DNA from: Panopea generosa | Taxonomy: Eukaryota; Mollusca; Bivalvia; Adapedonta; Hiatellidae | Length of the DNA: 64,000 nt | Assembly: GCA_029582155.1 (NCBI GenBank) | Contig: CM055901.1 | Location: forward strand, 41,441,616 to 41,505,615 | Reading direction: 5' to 3' | Shown: positions 35,786 through 47,495 of the stretch, piece by piece | Numbering within the stretch: the first letter of the stretch is position 1 | How the letters are laid out: every line of letters starts with the position of its first letter | Made by a program: the position numbers and the translations under genes | Notes under the pieces: generated by a model | Told to the model about the DNA's origin: nothing | Seen by the model: only the letters and a program-made list of their open reading frames with translations | Databases searched by the model: none

Positions 35786-38700
35786 GTTTTGGTGTTATGC
35801 TAATTTGACAGTCACAGTTTTTAAAATACGAATGGTGTTATGCTAGTTTTACTGTCACATTTTGATATGAGAGGGGTTATGCTAGTTTTACTGTCACAGT
35901 TTTGGTAATATGAGTGGTGTTATGCTAATTTTATTGTCACAGTTTTGATGATATGAGTGGTGTTATGCTAGTTTTACAGTCACAGTGTTGATAATACAAG
36001 TGGTGTTTTGCTTATTTTACTGTCACAGTTTTGATAATATGAGTGGTGTTATGCTAGTTTTACTGCCACAGTTTTGATGATATGAGTGGTGTTATGCTTG
36101 TTTTACTGTCACAGTTTTGATGATACAAGTGGTGTTATGCTAGTTTTACTGTCACAGTTTTGATGATATGAGTGATGTTATGCTAGTTTTACTGTCACAG
36201 TTTTGATGATACGAGTGATGTTATGTTAGTTTTACTGTCACAGTTTTTATATGAGTGGTGTTATGGTAGTTTTACTGTCACAGTTTTTGTAATATGAGTT
36301 GTGTTATGCTAGTTTTACTGTCACAGTTTTGATGATACGAGTGGTGTTATGCTAGTTTTACTGTCACAGTTTTGATAATACGAGTGGTGTTATGCTAGTT
36401 TTACTGTCACAGTTTTGATGATACGAGTGGTGTTATGCTAGTTTTACTGTCACAGTTTTGATAATACGAGTGGTGTTATGCTTATTTTACTGTCACAGTT
36501 TTGATAAAATGAGTGGTGTTATGCTAGTTTTACTGCCACAGTTTTGATGATATGAGTGGTGTTATGCTTGTTTTACTGTCACAGTTTTGATGATACAAGT
36601 GGTGTTATGCTAGTTTTACTGTCACAGTTTTGATGATATGAGTGATGTTATGCTAGTTTTACTGTCACAGTTTTGATGATACGAGTGATGTTATGTTAGT
36701 TTTACTGTCACAGTTTTTATATGAGTGGTGTTATGGTAGTTTCACTGTCACAGTTTTTGTAATATGAGTTGTGTTATGCTAGTTTTACTGTCACAGTTTT
36801 GATGATACGAGTGGTGTTATGCTAGTTTTACTGTCACAGCTTTAATAATACAAGTGCTGTTATGCTAGTTTTACTGTCACAGTTTTGATGATACGAGTGG
36901 TGTTATGCTAGTTTTACTGTCACAGTTTTGATAATACGAGTGGTGTTATGCTAGTTTTACTGTCACAGTTTTGATGATACGAGTGGTGTTATGCTAGTTT
37001 TACTGTCACAGTTTTGATGATACGAGTGGTGTTATGCTAGTTTTACTGTCACAGTTTTGATGATACGAGTGGTGTTATGCTAGTTTTACTGTCACAGTTT
37101 TGATGCTACAAGTGGTGTTATGCTAGTTTTACTGTCACAGTTTTGATGATATGAGTGGTGTTATGCTATTTTTACTGTCACAGTTTTGATGATACAAGTA
37201 ATGTCATGCTAGTTTTACTGTCACAGTTTTGATATGAGTGATGTTATGCTAGTTTAACAGTCACAGTTTTGATGATACAAGTGGTGTTATGCTATGTTTA
37301 CTGTCAAAGAATTGGTTATACAAGTGGTGTTATGCTTGTTTAACTGTCACAGTTTTGATAATATGAGTGGTGTTATGCTGATTTTACTGTCACAGTTTTG
37401 ATGACACGAGTAGTGTTATGCTAGTTTTACTGTCACAGTTTTGATATGAGTGATGTTATGCTAGTTTAACAGTCACAGTTTTGATGATATGAGTGGTGTC
37501 ATGTTGGTTTTACTGTCACAGTTTTGGGAATATGAGTGGTGTTATGCTAGTTTAACTGTCACAGTTTTGATAATATGAGTGGTGTTATGCTGGTTTTACT
37601 GTCACAGTTTTGATCACACGAGTGGTGTTATGCTAGTTTTACTGTCACATTTTTGATGATGCAAGTGGTGTTATGCTAGTTTTACAGTCACAGTTTTGAT
37701 GATACAAGTGTAGTTATGCTAGTTTTACTGTCACAGTTTTGATAATAGAGTGGTGTTATGCTAGTTTTACTGTCACAGTTTTGATGATATGAGTGGTGTC
37801 ATGCTAGTTTTACTGTCACAGTTTGATAACATGAGTGGTGTTATGCTAGTTTTACTGCCACAATTTTGATAATATGAGTGATGTCATACCAGTTTTACTG
37901 TCACAGTTTTGATAACACAAGTGCTGTTATGCTAGTTTTACTGTCACAGTTTTGATAATATGAGTGGTGTTATGCTAGTTTTACTGTCACAGTTTTGATG
38001 ACACGAGTGGTGTTATGCTAGTTTTACTGTCACAGTTTTGATGATACAAGTGTAGTTATGCTAGTTTTACTGTCACAGTTTTGATGATATGAGTGGTGTT
38101 ATGCTAGTTTTACTGTCACAGTTTTGACAAAATGAGTGGTGTTATGCTAGTTTTACTGTCACAATTTTGATAATACGAGTGATGTCATACCAGTTTTACT
38201 GTCACAGCTTTAATAATACAAGTGCTGTTATGCTAGTTTTACTGTCACAGTTTTGGTAATATGAGTGGTGTTATGCTAGTTTTACTGTCACAGTTTTGAT
38301 GATATGAGTGGTGTTATGCAAGTTTTACTGTCACAGTTTTGATAATACGAGTGGTGTTATGCTAGTTTTACTGTCACAGTTTTGATGATATGAGTGGTGT
38401 CATGTTATTTTTACTGTCACAGTTTTGATAACATGAGTGGTGTTATGCTAGTTTTACTGTCTAAGTTTTAATAATATGAGTGGTGGTATGCTAGTTTTAC
38501 TGTCACAGTTTTGATAATATGAGTGGTGTTATGCTAGTTTTACTGTCACAGTTTTGATGATACAAGTGGTGTCATGCCAGTTTTACTGTCACATTTTTGA
38601 TATGAGTGGCATTATACTAGTTTTACAGTCACAGTTTTGATAACATGCAAGGTGATATGCTGGTTTTACTGTCACAGTTTTGATACAAGTGGTGTTATGC

Positions 38701-40488
38701 TAGTTTTACAATCACAGTTTTGATGATACTAGTGGTGTCATACTAGTTTTACTGTCACAGTTTATATATGAGTGGTGTTTTGCTAGTTTTACTGTCACAG
38801 TTTTGATGACACAAGTGGTGTTATGCTAGTTTTACTGTCACAGTTTTGATAATATGAGTGGTGTTATGCTAGTTTTACAGTCACAGTTTTTATGATACAG
38901 GTGGTGTCATACTAGTTTTACTGTCACAGTTTTGATGATACGAGTGGTGTTATGCTAGTTTTACTGTCACAGTTTTGATAATATGAGTGATGTTATGCTA
39001 GTTTTACTGTCACAGTTTTGATGATACACGTGATGTGATGCTAGTTTTACTGTCACAGTGTTGATATTACCAGTGGTGTTATGCTAGTTTTACTGTCACA
39101 GTTTTGATATAAGTGGTGTTATGCTAGTTTTACTGTCACAGTTTTGATGACATGGGTGGTGTTATGCTAGTTTTACTGTCATAGTTTTGATGATATGTGT
39201 GGTGTTATGCTAGTTTTACTGTCACAGTTTTAATACAAGTGGCTTTATGCTAGTTTTACAGTCACAGTTTTGATAACACGAGTGGTGTTATGCTAGTTTT
39301 ACAGTCACAGTTTTGATACAAGTGGTGTTATGCTAGTTTTACTGTCACAGTTCTGATAATACGAGTGGTGTTATGCTAGTTTTACTGTCACAGTTTTGAT
39401 ATGAGTGGTATTATGCTAGTTTTAATGTCACAGTTTTGATACAAGTGGTGTTATGCTAGTTTTACTGTCACAGTTTTGATGATATGAGTGGTATTATGCT
39501 AGTTTTACTGTCACAGTTTTGATACAAGTGGTGTTATGCTAGTTTTACTGTCACAGTTTTGATGATACGAGTGGTGTTATGCTAGTTTTACTGTCACAGT
39601 TTTGATATGAGTGGTGTTATGCTAGTTTTACTGTCACAGTTTTGATATGAGTGGTGTTATGCTAGTTTTACTGTCACAGTTTTGATATGAGTGGTATTAT
39701 GCTAGTTTTACTGTCACAGTTTTGATACAAGTGGTGTTATGCTAGTTTTACTGTCACAGTTTTGATGATACGAGTGGTGTTATGCTAGTTTTACTGTCAC
39801 AGTTTTGATAATATGAGTGGTGTTATGCTAGTTTTACTGTCACAGTTTTGATATGAGTGGTGTTATGCTAGTTTTACTGTCACAGTTTTGATACAAGTGG
39901 TGTTATGCTAGTTTTACTGTCACAGTTTTGATGATATGAGTGGTGTTATGCTAGTTTTACTGTCACAGTTTTGATGATATGAGTGGTGTTATGCTAGTTT
40001 TACTGTCACAGTTTTGATATGAGTGGTGTTATGCTAGTTTTACTGTCACAGTTTTGATATGAGTGGTGTTATGCTAGTTTTACTGTCACAGTTTTGATAT
40101 GAGTGGTATTATGCTAGTTTTACTGTCACAGTTTTGATACAAGTGGTGTTATGCTAGTTTTACTGTCACAGTTTTGATGATACGAGTGGTGTTATGCTAG
40201 TTTTACTGTCACAATTTTGATAATATGAGTGGTGTTATGCTAGTTTTACTGTCACAGTTTTGATATGAGTGGTGTTATGCTAGTTTTACTGTCACAGTTT
40301 TGATATGAGTGGTGTTATGCTAGTTTTACTGTCACAGTTTTGATATGAGTGGTGTTATACCAGTTTTATTGTCACAGTTTTGATATGAGTGGTGTTATGC
40401 TAGTTTTACAGTCACAGTTTTGATATGAGTGGTGTTATGCTAGTTTTACTGTCACAGTTTTGATATGAGTGGTGTTATGCTAGTTTTA
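35786..40488. repeat. Minisatellite 8, 43/40-bp unit
   Basis: About 112 copies of agtggtgttatgctagtttt, actgtcacagttttgatgat, acg/atg. A shorter unit lacks one GAT triplet (40 bp). The 43-bp form dominates the left part, and the 40-bp form becomes common from about 39.3 kb to the end. Multi-unit blocks recur at about 470 bp (36061 and 36531) and about 412 bp (39681 and 40093). Confidence 0.95.
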
Positions 40489-41180
40489 AAAATGTGAGCG
40501 GGGGGGAGAAGAACAAATTTATGGTTGTTTGGAATTTTTCTATCATACTGACTGACTGAAAACAGATAAAATTGAAATACATTTTACACTGTTTTGTCAT
40601 AGAGGATACTTTTTCCACCATTAACAGGAGTTATACCACTTTTAATATAATTTAATATAAAACATTCAGAAAGGCAGGTGTTAATTGAAAAAATATCAAA
40701 ACTGTTACTGTGTCCCTTTCAATAAGAAAAAAATTATTATAAAAAATGTGCACCCCCTCCCCAACCCCTTCATTGCTGGAATATACAGCTAGGTTGTGGA
40801 AATATCCAATTAATCCAAAGAATAAATATATTTTGGTATGTCATAGTCTCATATTTTGACAGTTTAAATGCTGTTTCAACTGAAGTTATGGAGGAAATGG
40901 ATGAAAAGCTGTCAAGAGTAATGTACCACATTCCCTCAAATAAACTTCTCCATGGCAATGCATTTTTCAAAAGAGAGCGTTTATTTGTGTGTCCCCCCAC
41001 CCCCACCCACCCCCTCCCCCCTGCCCCTACAATCTCAATTATTTTTAAGAGTTTTACAAATATATTAATTGACTGTGTTTGATAATTGTTTCACAAGCAA
41101 ATACACATTACATTTAGGTTTACTGATAATTATACCATTCCAAAATTCAGGAGAGGCAGTACTTCTTTCAGAACACTTAC
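40489..41180. other. 5' part of the giant intron next to the EH exon
   Basis: AT-rich, with a G-rich patch on plus (40498-40508) and two C-rich tracts (40751-40768 and 40992-41030), which are G-rich on the gene's sense strand. Nothing else recognised. The intron donor lies at 41180. Confidence 0.55.
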
Positions 41181-41244
41181 CATATTTGGCTAAGAACAGT
41201 TAATGGAAGTTTTGAATGCAAAAACAGATCTCTTGCTCGTTCAC
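41181..41244 (-). CDS. EH-domain protein, internal exon (EH domain a, first part)
   Basis: This 64-nt exon lies outside any long open frame. On the minus strand it is bounded by an acceptor (ttatttcag, ending 41245) and a strong donor (gtaagtg, starting 41180). After two bases that complete a codon begun upstream (probably Gly, GGT), it reads ERARDLFLHSKLPLTVLSQI and then the first two bases (TG) of the next codon. This is the middle of an EH domain, the fold in Eps15 and intersectin that binds Asn-Pro-Phe motifs of endocytic proteins. The trailing TG plus the first base of the exon at 7759 gives TGG, the conserved Trp of the peptide pocket, and the frame continues as NLADV. That exact join is the main support. 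The upstream exon with the start of the domain was not found. Which EH family this belongs to is uncertain. Confidence 0.85.
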
Positions 41245-42355
41245 CTGAAATAAATAAAGCAGATGTAAAAGATGACTTCAATAATAATTCTGAATGTTAA
41301 GCACATGTAAGCATTCATACAGAACAGAAAGGAAAGAAACTCTATAAGCACTTTGCCTCTATTTCAACTCTATATTGATATAGTATGTATGATTGTATGT
41401 ATGCCATTTTCTAAATGTTTAAAGCAATATTGATTATATATAGAGTGATCAATGCACAGAAGCCAAAATCTTTAAACAAGAAATCTAACATTGTGTGCTT
41501 TTAATACTTATATTAACATTGTATTTTCTAACTGTTTAAAAATATTTCCCCACTTTGATAAAAAAAAGCAGATTATACATATTAAACCACAAAGCTAATG
41601 TTATTGTTGCAACAGTGACATTGTCAACACACTAAATCAGGGCATGCAATCTTACAACAAACATCATGTGAAACAACTTGACAATTGCAAAAACAAAACC
41701 TTGCCACCAATAAAATGCCCTCTGGTTCTTTTTAGCTCTGCCCAGATTCAAATGCTTCAGTTAACACAGTTCAGTTCATTGAGACCGACTGCAGCAGAAA
41801 TGTAAATATAATACAAATTCAAACCAGACTTGAAATCTACCAGTATGTGTATTTATTTGGATTTAAAAGACTAACTTCTAGAGAGTTAACTAATTTTTGT
41901 CAATCAAAGTGAGCGGGTCTTTATTAGAGAGGAGAGCGTTTAGTCAGGGATATCTAGTATTGTTTATATGCAAAGTTTTTATTCATACTAGTTAAAAGAT
42001 AGAGCAAATACAACTACTACTAATTCATATGCACATAATCAACAATATGGGGCAAATATCACAACAACTATTTCAGTATGAGATAAGCTGTATGATAATG
42101 AAGCAGAGAAAGATGACAATGTCAAAGGTGGTAAGATCAGGACAATGCTGCTGAATGGAGTAACACTCCAGGGGAAACATGCAGAAAATGACTGCTAACA
42201 GAACTGATATAGGTGATAACAATAAATATGAAGATGTTGGGGGACACTGTTTATTTATATCTTTTAAAGATAAAGCTAAAGTTCTATATACTAGTATTAT
42301 ATATATACCACATATACCACATATAACAAGATATTGGTGGAACCAATGGATGCTT
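41245..42355. other. Upstream intron sequence without recognised features
   Basis: AT-rich sequence 5' of the 41181-41244 exon on the gene's strand. I searched by eye for a phase-1 donor ending an EH N-terminal helix and found no convincing one. Short frames here have no recognisable family. Confidence 0.5.
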
Positions 42356-42507
42356 CCCAAACAAGTGCTTGACTGAGTAAGCAGCTACATTTTTTAATAA
42401 AAGGAAAGGGGTGTAAAGGGAAGACAATTTTTTAAATAGATTTTAGGTGCTCCCACATATTTACCTCTATCTCTAGATATATACGTAGTCTCATTGGATT
42501 CCCTAGC
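42356..42507. repeat. Old dispersed repeat, copy 2, left part (split by SINE)
   Basis: Matches the leading part of the repeat at 32755: aagtgcttg, ggtgctcccaca, cctctatc, then tctcattggattccc. It is interrupted by the SINE at 42521 and resumes at 42816. Confidence 0.65.
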
Positions 42508-42520
42508 TTCCATATTCTTG

Positions 42521-42802
42521 CTGGGCCCGATTAGCTCAGTCGGTTACACGTCTAACTATCAATCCAGGGGTTGGGAGTTCGAATCCCCGCCCTGCAACAG
42601 TCTTCGTGATGATTGATATATGACATTGTGTCTCATTATCATTCATCTCTCACCACTGATTCAAGTGGGAAAGTACTTGCGGAGATGGGGTGTGCTCCAG
42701 CACTGGTTAATCCCAGGAAACAGTGGTTAGGTTAACTGATCGTCTGTTAGCCCTCGATGGCATAAAAATGACACTCAATATTCAATCAATCAATCAATCA
42801 AA
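42521..42802 (+). mobile_element. tRNA-derived SINE (family A), copy 2, with target duplication
   Basis: This 282-bp element has A-box-like ttagctcagtcgg and B-box-like gagttcgaatcccc in its head, a body shared with the copy at 6858, and an (atca)n tail at 42785-42801. It is flanked by the 13-bp direct repeat ttccatattcttg at 42508-42520 and 42803-42815. The paralogous repeat at 32.9 kb carries an uninterrupted version of the site (ttccatagtttgaagat), which confirms the insertion boundaries. Target-primed insertion by a LINE machinery is the expected mechanism. Confidence 0.92.
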
Positions 42803-42815
42803 TTCCATATTCTTG

Positions 42816-43295
42816 AAGATAAAAAAAAAATTTAGTAATGGACTGAATCAAATGGCCATAACTCTGTGAAAACACAAAGACAATATGCACATCTCCATTC
42901 GCTAGTAAAGCATCCTAAGACTGTTTCATAAATTTTTGACTACATGTATAAGTTTAAGAGAAATAGTGCGAAGAAGGATTTGGTAATTGAAGGAATCAAA
43001 GGGCTCTGTGAAAATTAATAAACCAAAGTACAAAGACAATATGCCCAACTCCAATTAGTAGTGATGCATCCTAGCAAGTCTCCTAAAATTCCAGAGATTG
43101 TAGAGAAAAATCATCAAACTGAAACACAAAGACAAAATGCACATTTCCACTTGCAATGATGCACTGGACAAGGATTTGGTGTTGGATGAAATCAAAGGTC
43201 CATAAGCAAGCATCCTAGCAAACTTCATAAAAATAAATTCCAATGAAAGGTTGTAGAAAAATAGGCTGGACAAGGATTTGGGGGGTACATTGCTG
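42816..43295. repeat. Old dispersed repeat, copy 2, right part
   Basis: Resumes the repeat split by the SINE: aatggccataactctgtgaa, caatatgcacatctcca, tagtgatgcatcctagcaag, with two to three loose units as at 32.9-33.4 kb. Confidence 0.65.
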
Positions 43296-43309
43296 GACAG
43301 ACGTGTGCA

Positions 43310-44256
43310 CCAGGCCTTCTAAAATTGCTGGTTTTTCGGTTTTTGGACCGATTTCTGAAGTTCAAAACCGATTTTCGTTTCAAAGTTTAATAAAAAATCG
43401 GTCCAGATATTTTCAAAGTGTAATAAAAAATCGGTCCAGATATTTTCTATCGGTCATATAAATTCTCATAAATTGCTCTTACCATGCCATACTGACCTGT
43501 GAAATACGCCTTGCGGCAATACCATTTGACCCAATAATACGATTTTTTTGTCACCTGCTGTGCGAAATGATGTAAATTTTGACTAAACCATTAATGATAT
43601 TAGGGGGAGTTTATCGGAAGAGTCTATCGCTATGTAGCACACCTTAAATGTGTGATCAGCGACCCATAGCCTACTGTCGGTTCATCAAAAGATTGTGTTT
43701 GCGTCCGTAATTTCTTTGATATACCGCTTGCCAAAGCTGGGACGGTCGGACCGAATATTGTTTGCGTCATTTAAAATATTTGATAAAACGTGCAGTGTTA
43801 CGTGTTTGTTTCATTTGTTTTAAAAATAACTATATATGAGCTGGTTTTGGTAATTGTACGTAGTGGCTAGCTACAGCACAACGCATATCAAAAATAAAAA
43901 AGTTGAATGAACCGTTACATTGGTTTTCACGGTGATTATTTCACGCAGCTTCCAGAACTTGCGTCACTTCCGGTTCGATCGAGCGTTTTTAATATAATGA
44001 AAATTATTCAGTAAAGCGGAAACATAATGTCAGTCATTAAAATGTACACAATGTGATAAAGTATGTTATAAATAATACACAAATAAACTTGAAAAAGTTC
44101 CCTATTAATGAATAAACGGAGAAAATACATGGTGCAGCTGACATGGTGGGTCGGGTATGCATATGTCATATAGTGATTTTTTTTTAAATTAAGTGCGATT
44201 CTTACAGTAGTAAAAAACCTGGACCGATTTGCATTTTGGAATATTAGAAGGCCTGG
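43310..44256. mobile_element. 947-bp non-autonomous DNA transposon-like element
   Basis: Its ends are inverted copies: ccaggccttctaaaatt at 43310, and on the opposite strand at 44256 ccaggccttctaatatt. The subterminal atcggtccag/ctggaccgat motif also occurs inverted. A 6-bp direct repeat, tgtgca, flanks it (43304-43309 and 44257-44262). Inside is a 33-bp tandem duplication (43381-43413 and 43414-43446). The element is visibly richer in CpG than its surroundings, suggesting a recent arrival. There is no transposase-like frame, so it would depend on another element. A 6-bp duplication fits a few superfamilies, such as IS3EU; the assignment is open. Confidence 0.85.
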
Positions 44257-44262
44257 TGTGCA

Positions 44263-44415
44263 CATAAGAAACGGTGACCATATGCTTCCCAAAAATTTTC
44301 CTGGAAGCATAAAAATAAATTATTAAGAAAAGTATTTACTCATTAATATTGAGTTGGAATGGGGGATAAAGAACATAATATGGTAAAGAGGATGATGAGG
44401 ATATTCTAAAAAGAA
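44263..44415. other. Short unique spacer
   Basis: About 150 bp of AT-rich sequence between the inverted-terminus element and the 33-bp array. Nothing recognised. Confidence 0.55.
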
Positions 44416-45640
44416 CATGAAGCTGTCAATCCACATTCTAGACAAGGCCATGAAGCTGTCAATCCACATTCTAGACAAGGCCATGAAGCTGTCAATCCAC
44501 ATTCTAGGCAAGGCCATGAAGCTGTCAATCCACATTCTAGACAAGGCCATGAAGCTGTCAATCCACATTCTAGGCAAGGCCATGAAGCTGTCAATCCACA
44601 TTCTAGACAAGGCCATGAAGCTGTCAATTCACATTCTAGACAAGGCCATGATGCTGTCAATCCACATTCTAGACAAGGCCATGAAGCTGTCAATCCACAT
44701 TCTAGGCAAGGCCATGAAGCTGTCAATCCACATTCTAGACAAGGCCATGAAGCTGTCAATCCACATTCTAGGCAAGGCCATGAAGCTGTCAATCCACATT
44801 CTAGACAAGGCCATGAAGCTGTCAATTCACATTCTAGACAAGGCCATGATGCTGTCAATCCACATTCTAGACAAGAACATGAAGCTTTCAATCCATGTTC
44901 TAGACAAGGCCATGAAGCTGTCAATCCACATTCTAGACAAGGCCATGAAGCTGTCAATCCACATTCTAGACAAGGCCATGAAGCTGTCAATCCACATTCT
45001 AGACAAGGCCATGAAGCTGTCAATCCACATTCTAGACAAGAACATGAAGCTGTCAATCCACATTCTAGACAAGGCCATGAAGCTGTCAATCCACATTCTA
45101 GACAAAGCCATGAAGCTATCAATCCACCTTCTAGCAGGGCCATGAAGCTGTCAATCCACATTCTAGACAAGGACATGAAGCTGTCAAACCACATTCTAGA
45201 CAAGAACATGAAGCTGTCAAACCACATTCTAGACAAGAACATGAAGCTGTCAATCCACATTCTAGACAAGGCCATGAAGCTGTCAATCCACCTTCTAGAC
45301 AAGAACATGAAGCTGTCAATCCACATTCTAGACAAGGCCATGAAGCTGTCAATTCACATTCTAGACAAGAACATGAAGCTGTCAATCCACATTCTAGACA
45401 AGGCCATGAAGCTGTCAATCCACATTCTAGACAAGGACATGAAGCTGTCAAACCACATTCTAGACAAGAACATGAAGCTGTTAATCCACATTCTAGACAA
45501 GGCCATGAAGCTGTCAATCCACATTCTAGACAAGAACATGAAGCTGTCAATTCACATTCTAGACAAGGACATGAAGCTGTCAAACCACATTCTAGACAAG
45601 GCCATGAAGCTATCAATCCACATTCTAGACAAGGCCATCA
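44416..45640. repeat. Minisatellite 9, 33-bp unit
   Basis: About 37 copies of catgaagctgtcaatccaca plus ttctagacaaggc, with gaa/gga variants of the last triplet (aagaacatg, aaggacatg). An early block of about 220 bp repeats (44520-44660 and 44710-44850). The period keeps frames open on both strands (up to 242 codons on plus, 311 on minus), encoding an 11-residue repeat. Variants are mostly amino-acid changing and there is no splice or start context, so this is not taken as a gene. Confidence 0.94.
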
Positions 45641-46526
45641 TATTCAAATCGAGCTACATTTGGGGAGCTTTACTTATATACACCACACACAGAGGCATAC
45701 TTAATACAATCACCAATTTATTTGTGGTACATTTTCAACCCTGTATTAAATTTTTCTTATTTAGACCTATAAAATTGGCAGCACAATAGAATTATATGGT
45801 TGAATGTTATTTTGTTTTGGACAATTATCGCGTTCACAACCCACCATCAAAATCATCTGTCTTAATATATTTTGAAATTCATTTTATCCAGTATGACAAA
45901 CCATTCAGCCACAATGGGTGTTAAAAGTATGGTAACACTGGCTATTATTCCTTTATTCATGCTACCCAAGTACCCACTCCAGATTTCCAATAGGGCTGTT
46001 TGACAGTGATGACAATGTTGTGATCCCACGGCAGATTAGATGGTTTATCTTCCCAAAACTCTCCCTATGGTCATATATGGTAACGCTACATAATCTGTCA
46101 GATAAATAATTGAGGGCTATTATAAATTATCAATTGGTTAAACTCTAACCCGTAATGACTTAATCAGGCACACCATTGCTACCTGGAATGAACAAGTCAG
46201 TGATTTGTAGATAAATAAACCAATTATGAATGATACCGGAGGTTAGTAATGGTAAACTGATTAATCAAATGTTGCAGATCTAGATCAATCAATACTTTAA
46301 CATATGGTATTTTAAAAGTTAAAAGTATGCATACTTAAACAATGCAGAAAGCAGAACCTGTACTACATTAACTGGTATTTTTCACCATGTTCGAATGAAA
46401 CATTGTTATAATAAACAGATTTACAATTCATTATGCCACAAAATTAGTTTAAGTTAAATACAACTGCTGTGGAAAACAAACAATATCGCATAGGTTTTAT
46501 ACTTTTAAACATTAATTGACCTTAAA
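45641..46526. other. Unique sequence without recognised features
   Basis: About 0.9 kb of AT-rich sequence. No exon consistent with an upstream EH segment was found on the minus strand; nothing else seen. Confidence 0.5.
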
Positions 46527-46835
46527 AACAAGAGGCAGCAGCTGTTTTTTATGGGTTTTTTTTTTAAAAATATAGTGTCTATTGTCTAGTTTTTCTGTTA
46601 AGGATTTAGAAAATATAGAGCACACAAAAAAGTATGACTACTTGACCTCTGACATTTAAGTATGACCTTGACTTCAAAAATACATGACTGGAAGTCAGTT
46701 TCTGCATATTGTCTTAATGTGGTGACATTATTCTATTAAAGTTTATAAAAAAAAGTTTTATGAAAATAAACAAACAGAGAGACAGAGAGCATTGCTATAT
46801 CACCCTTCAGCTATGATGCAGGGAATAATAAATCC
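46527..46835. repeat. Probable old dispersed repeat fragment
   Basis: Starts aaaaacaagaggcagcagc and includes tgacctctgacatttaagta, gaccttgacttcaaaaatac, cagtttctgcatattgtctt and caaacagagagacagagagc. I recall this order of phrases from dispersed repeats of bivalve genomes (unverified). No second copy exists in the window to confirm it. Confidence 0.45.
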
Positions 46836-47495
46836 CAATACAGAACGTGCCGCTACAAAGAGTAAACCTCATAAGTGGGTTTAAACCTAGCCATATATTA
46901 TAAGGTCATTTTGTTCTCTTTTTATTTGGGTTAAAAGTTGAAAAATTGCATTTTTCAGATTAAGCTAGCATGACATGATTTCCTTTGAACAGAACTAATG
47001 TCCCATTGTAAACCACTCAATTACTTTCCACTTTCAGATATTCCAGATCATTTCCCCCCTATATCATATTGTTTTCATCTGAACAAATCCATTACAAGCT
47101 GATAATTTGTCTCATCTGTAGATACCTACAGTGGTCATTAAGTTGCAATCATTTGTGGTGGTATTGTCCAGTCTGTTGTCACCCTACAGGGGTTATCTCT
47201 AACATCTTGTGTCCTTTATGACCAGAGGCAGGGCTTTCAACTTACACTATAGCCAACTGTTTAAACAGTGTAATATTTTCCATGAATAATTACTAACTTA
47301 GAAGAAACAAGAAAATGTCACAATCATGTGCCAAATATATTCTGATTTGCAAAATCTGTAACACCAACTAGATACTTTGCCAACAAACATTCTGGCAAAG
47401 TTTTGGTAATTATTGGATTAAAAATAACTAGAGTGGACAGGAATATATCTTAACATTTCAAATGATCCAAAGATCATAACATCACAGTTAATGAG
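46836..47495. other. Unique sequence without recognised features
   Basis: About 0.66 kb of AT-rich sequence. Nothing recognised. Confidence 0.5.

Larger units (their letters stand above)
7760..41180 (-). other. 33.4-kb intron splitting EH domain a
   Basis: The intron is 33,421 nt, with donor G|GTAAGTG at 41180 and acceptor TTTCAG|G at 7760. It interrupts the conserved Trp codon in phase 2. It holds five of the twelve minisatellite arrays (70, 61, 33, 74 and 43/40 bp units), one good SINE copy and older dispersed repeats. The boundaries rest on a perfect reading-frame join and good splice consensus, not on transcript data. An unrecognised small exon inside it cannot be excluded, but the EH domain needs none. 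Confidence 0.8.

Noticed and set aside
43480..43510. Microexon-like stretch on minus between ttcacag and gtaagag
   Set aside because: Only 14 nt, not EH-like, and inside the inverted-terminus mobile element.
44406..45789. Long plus and minus frames over the 33-bp array (MKLSIHILDKA and its minus counterpart)
   Set aside because: Open on both strands because the period is a multiple of three; no start, domain or splice support.
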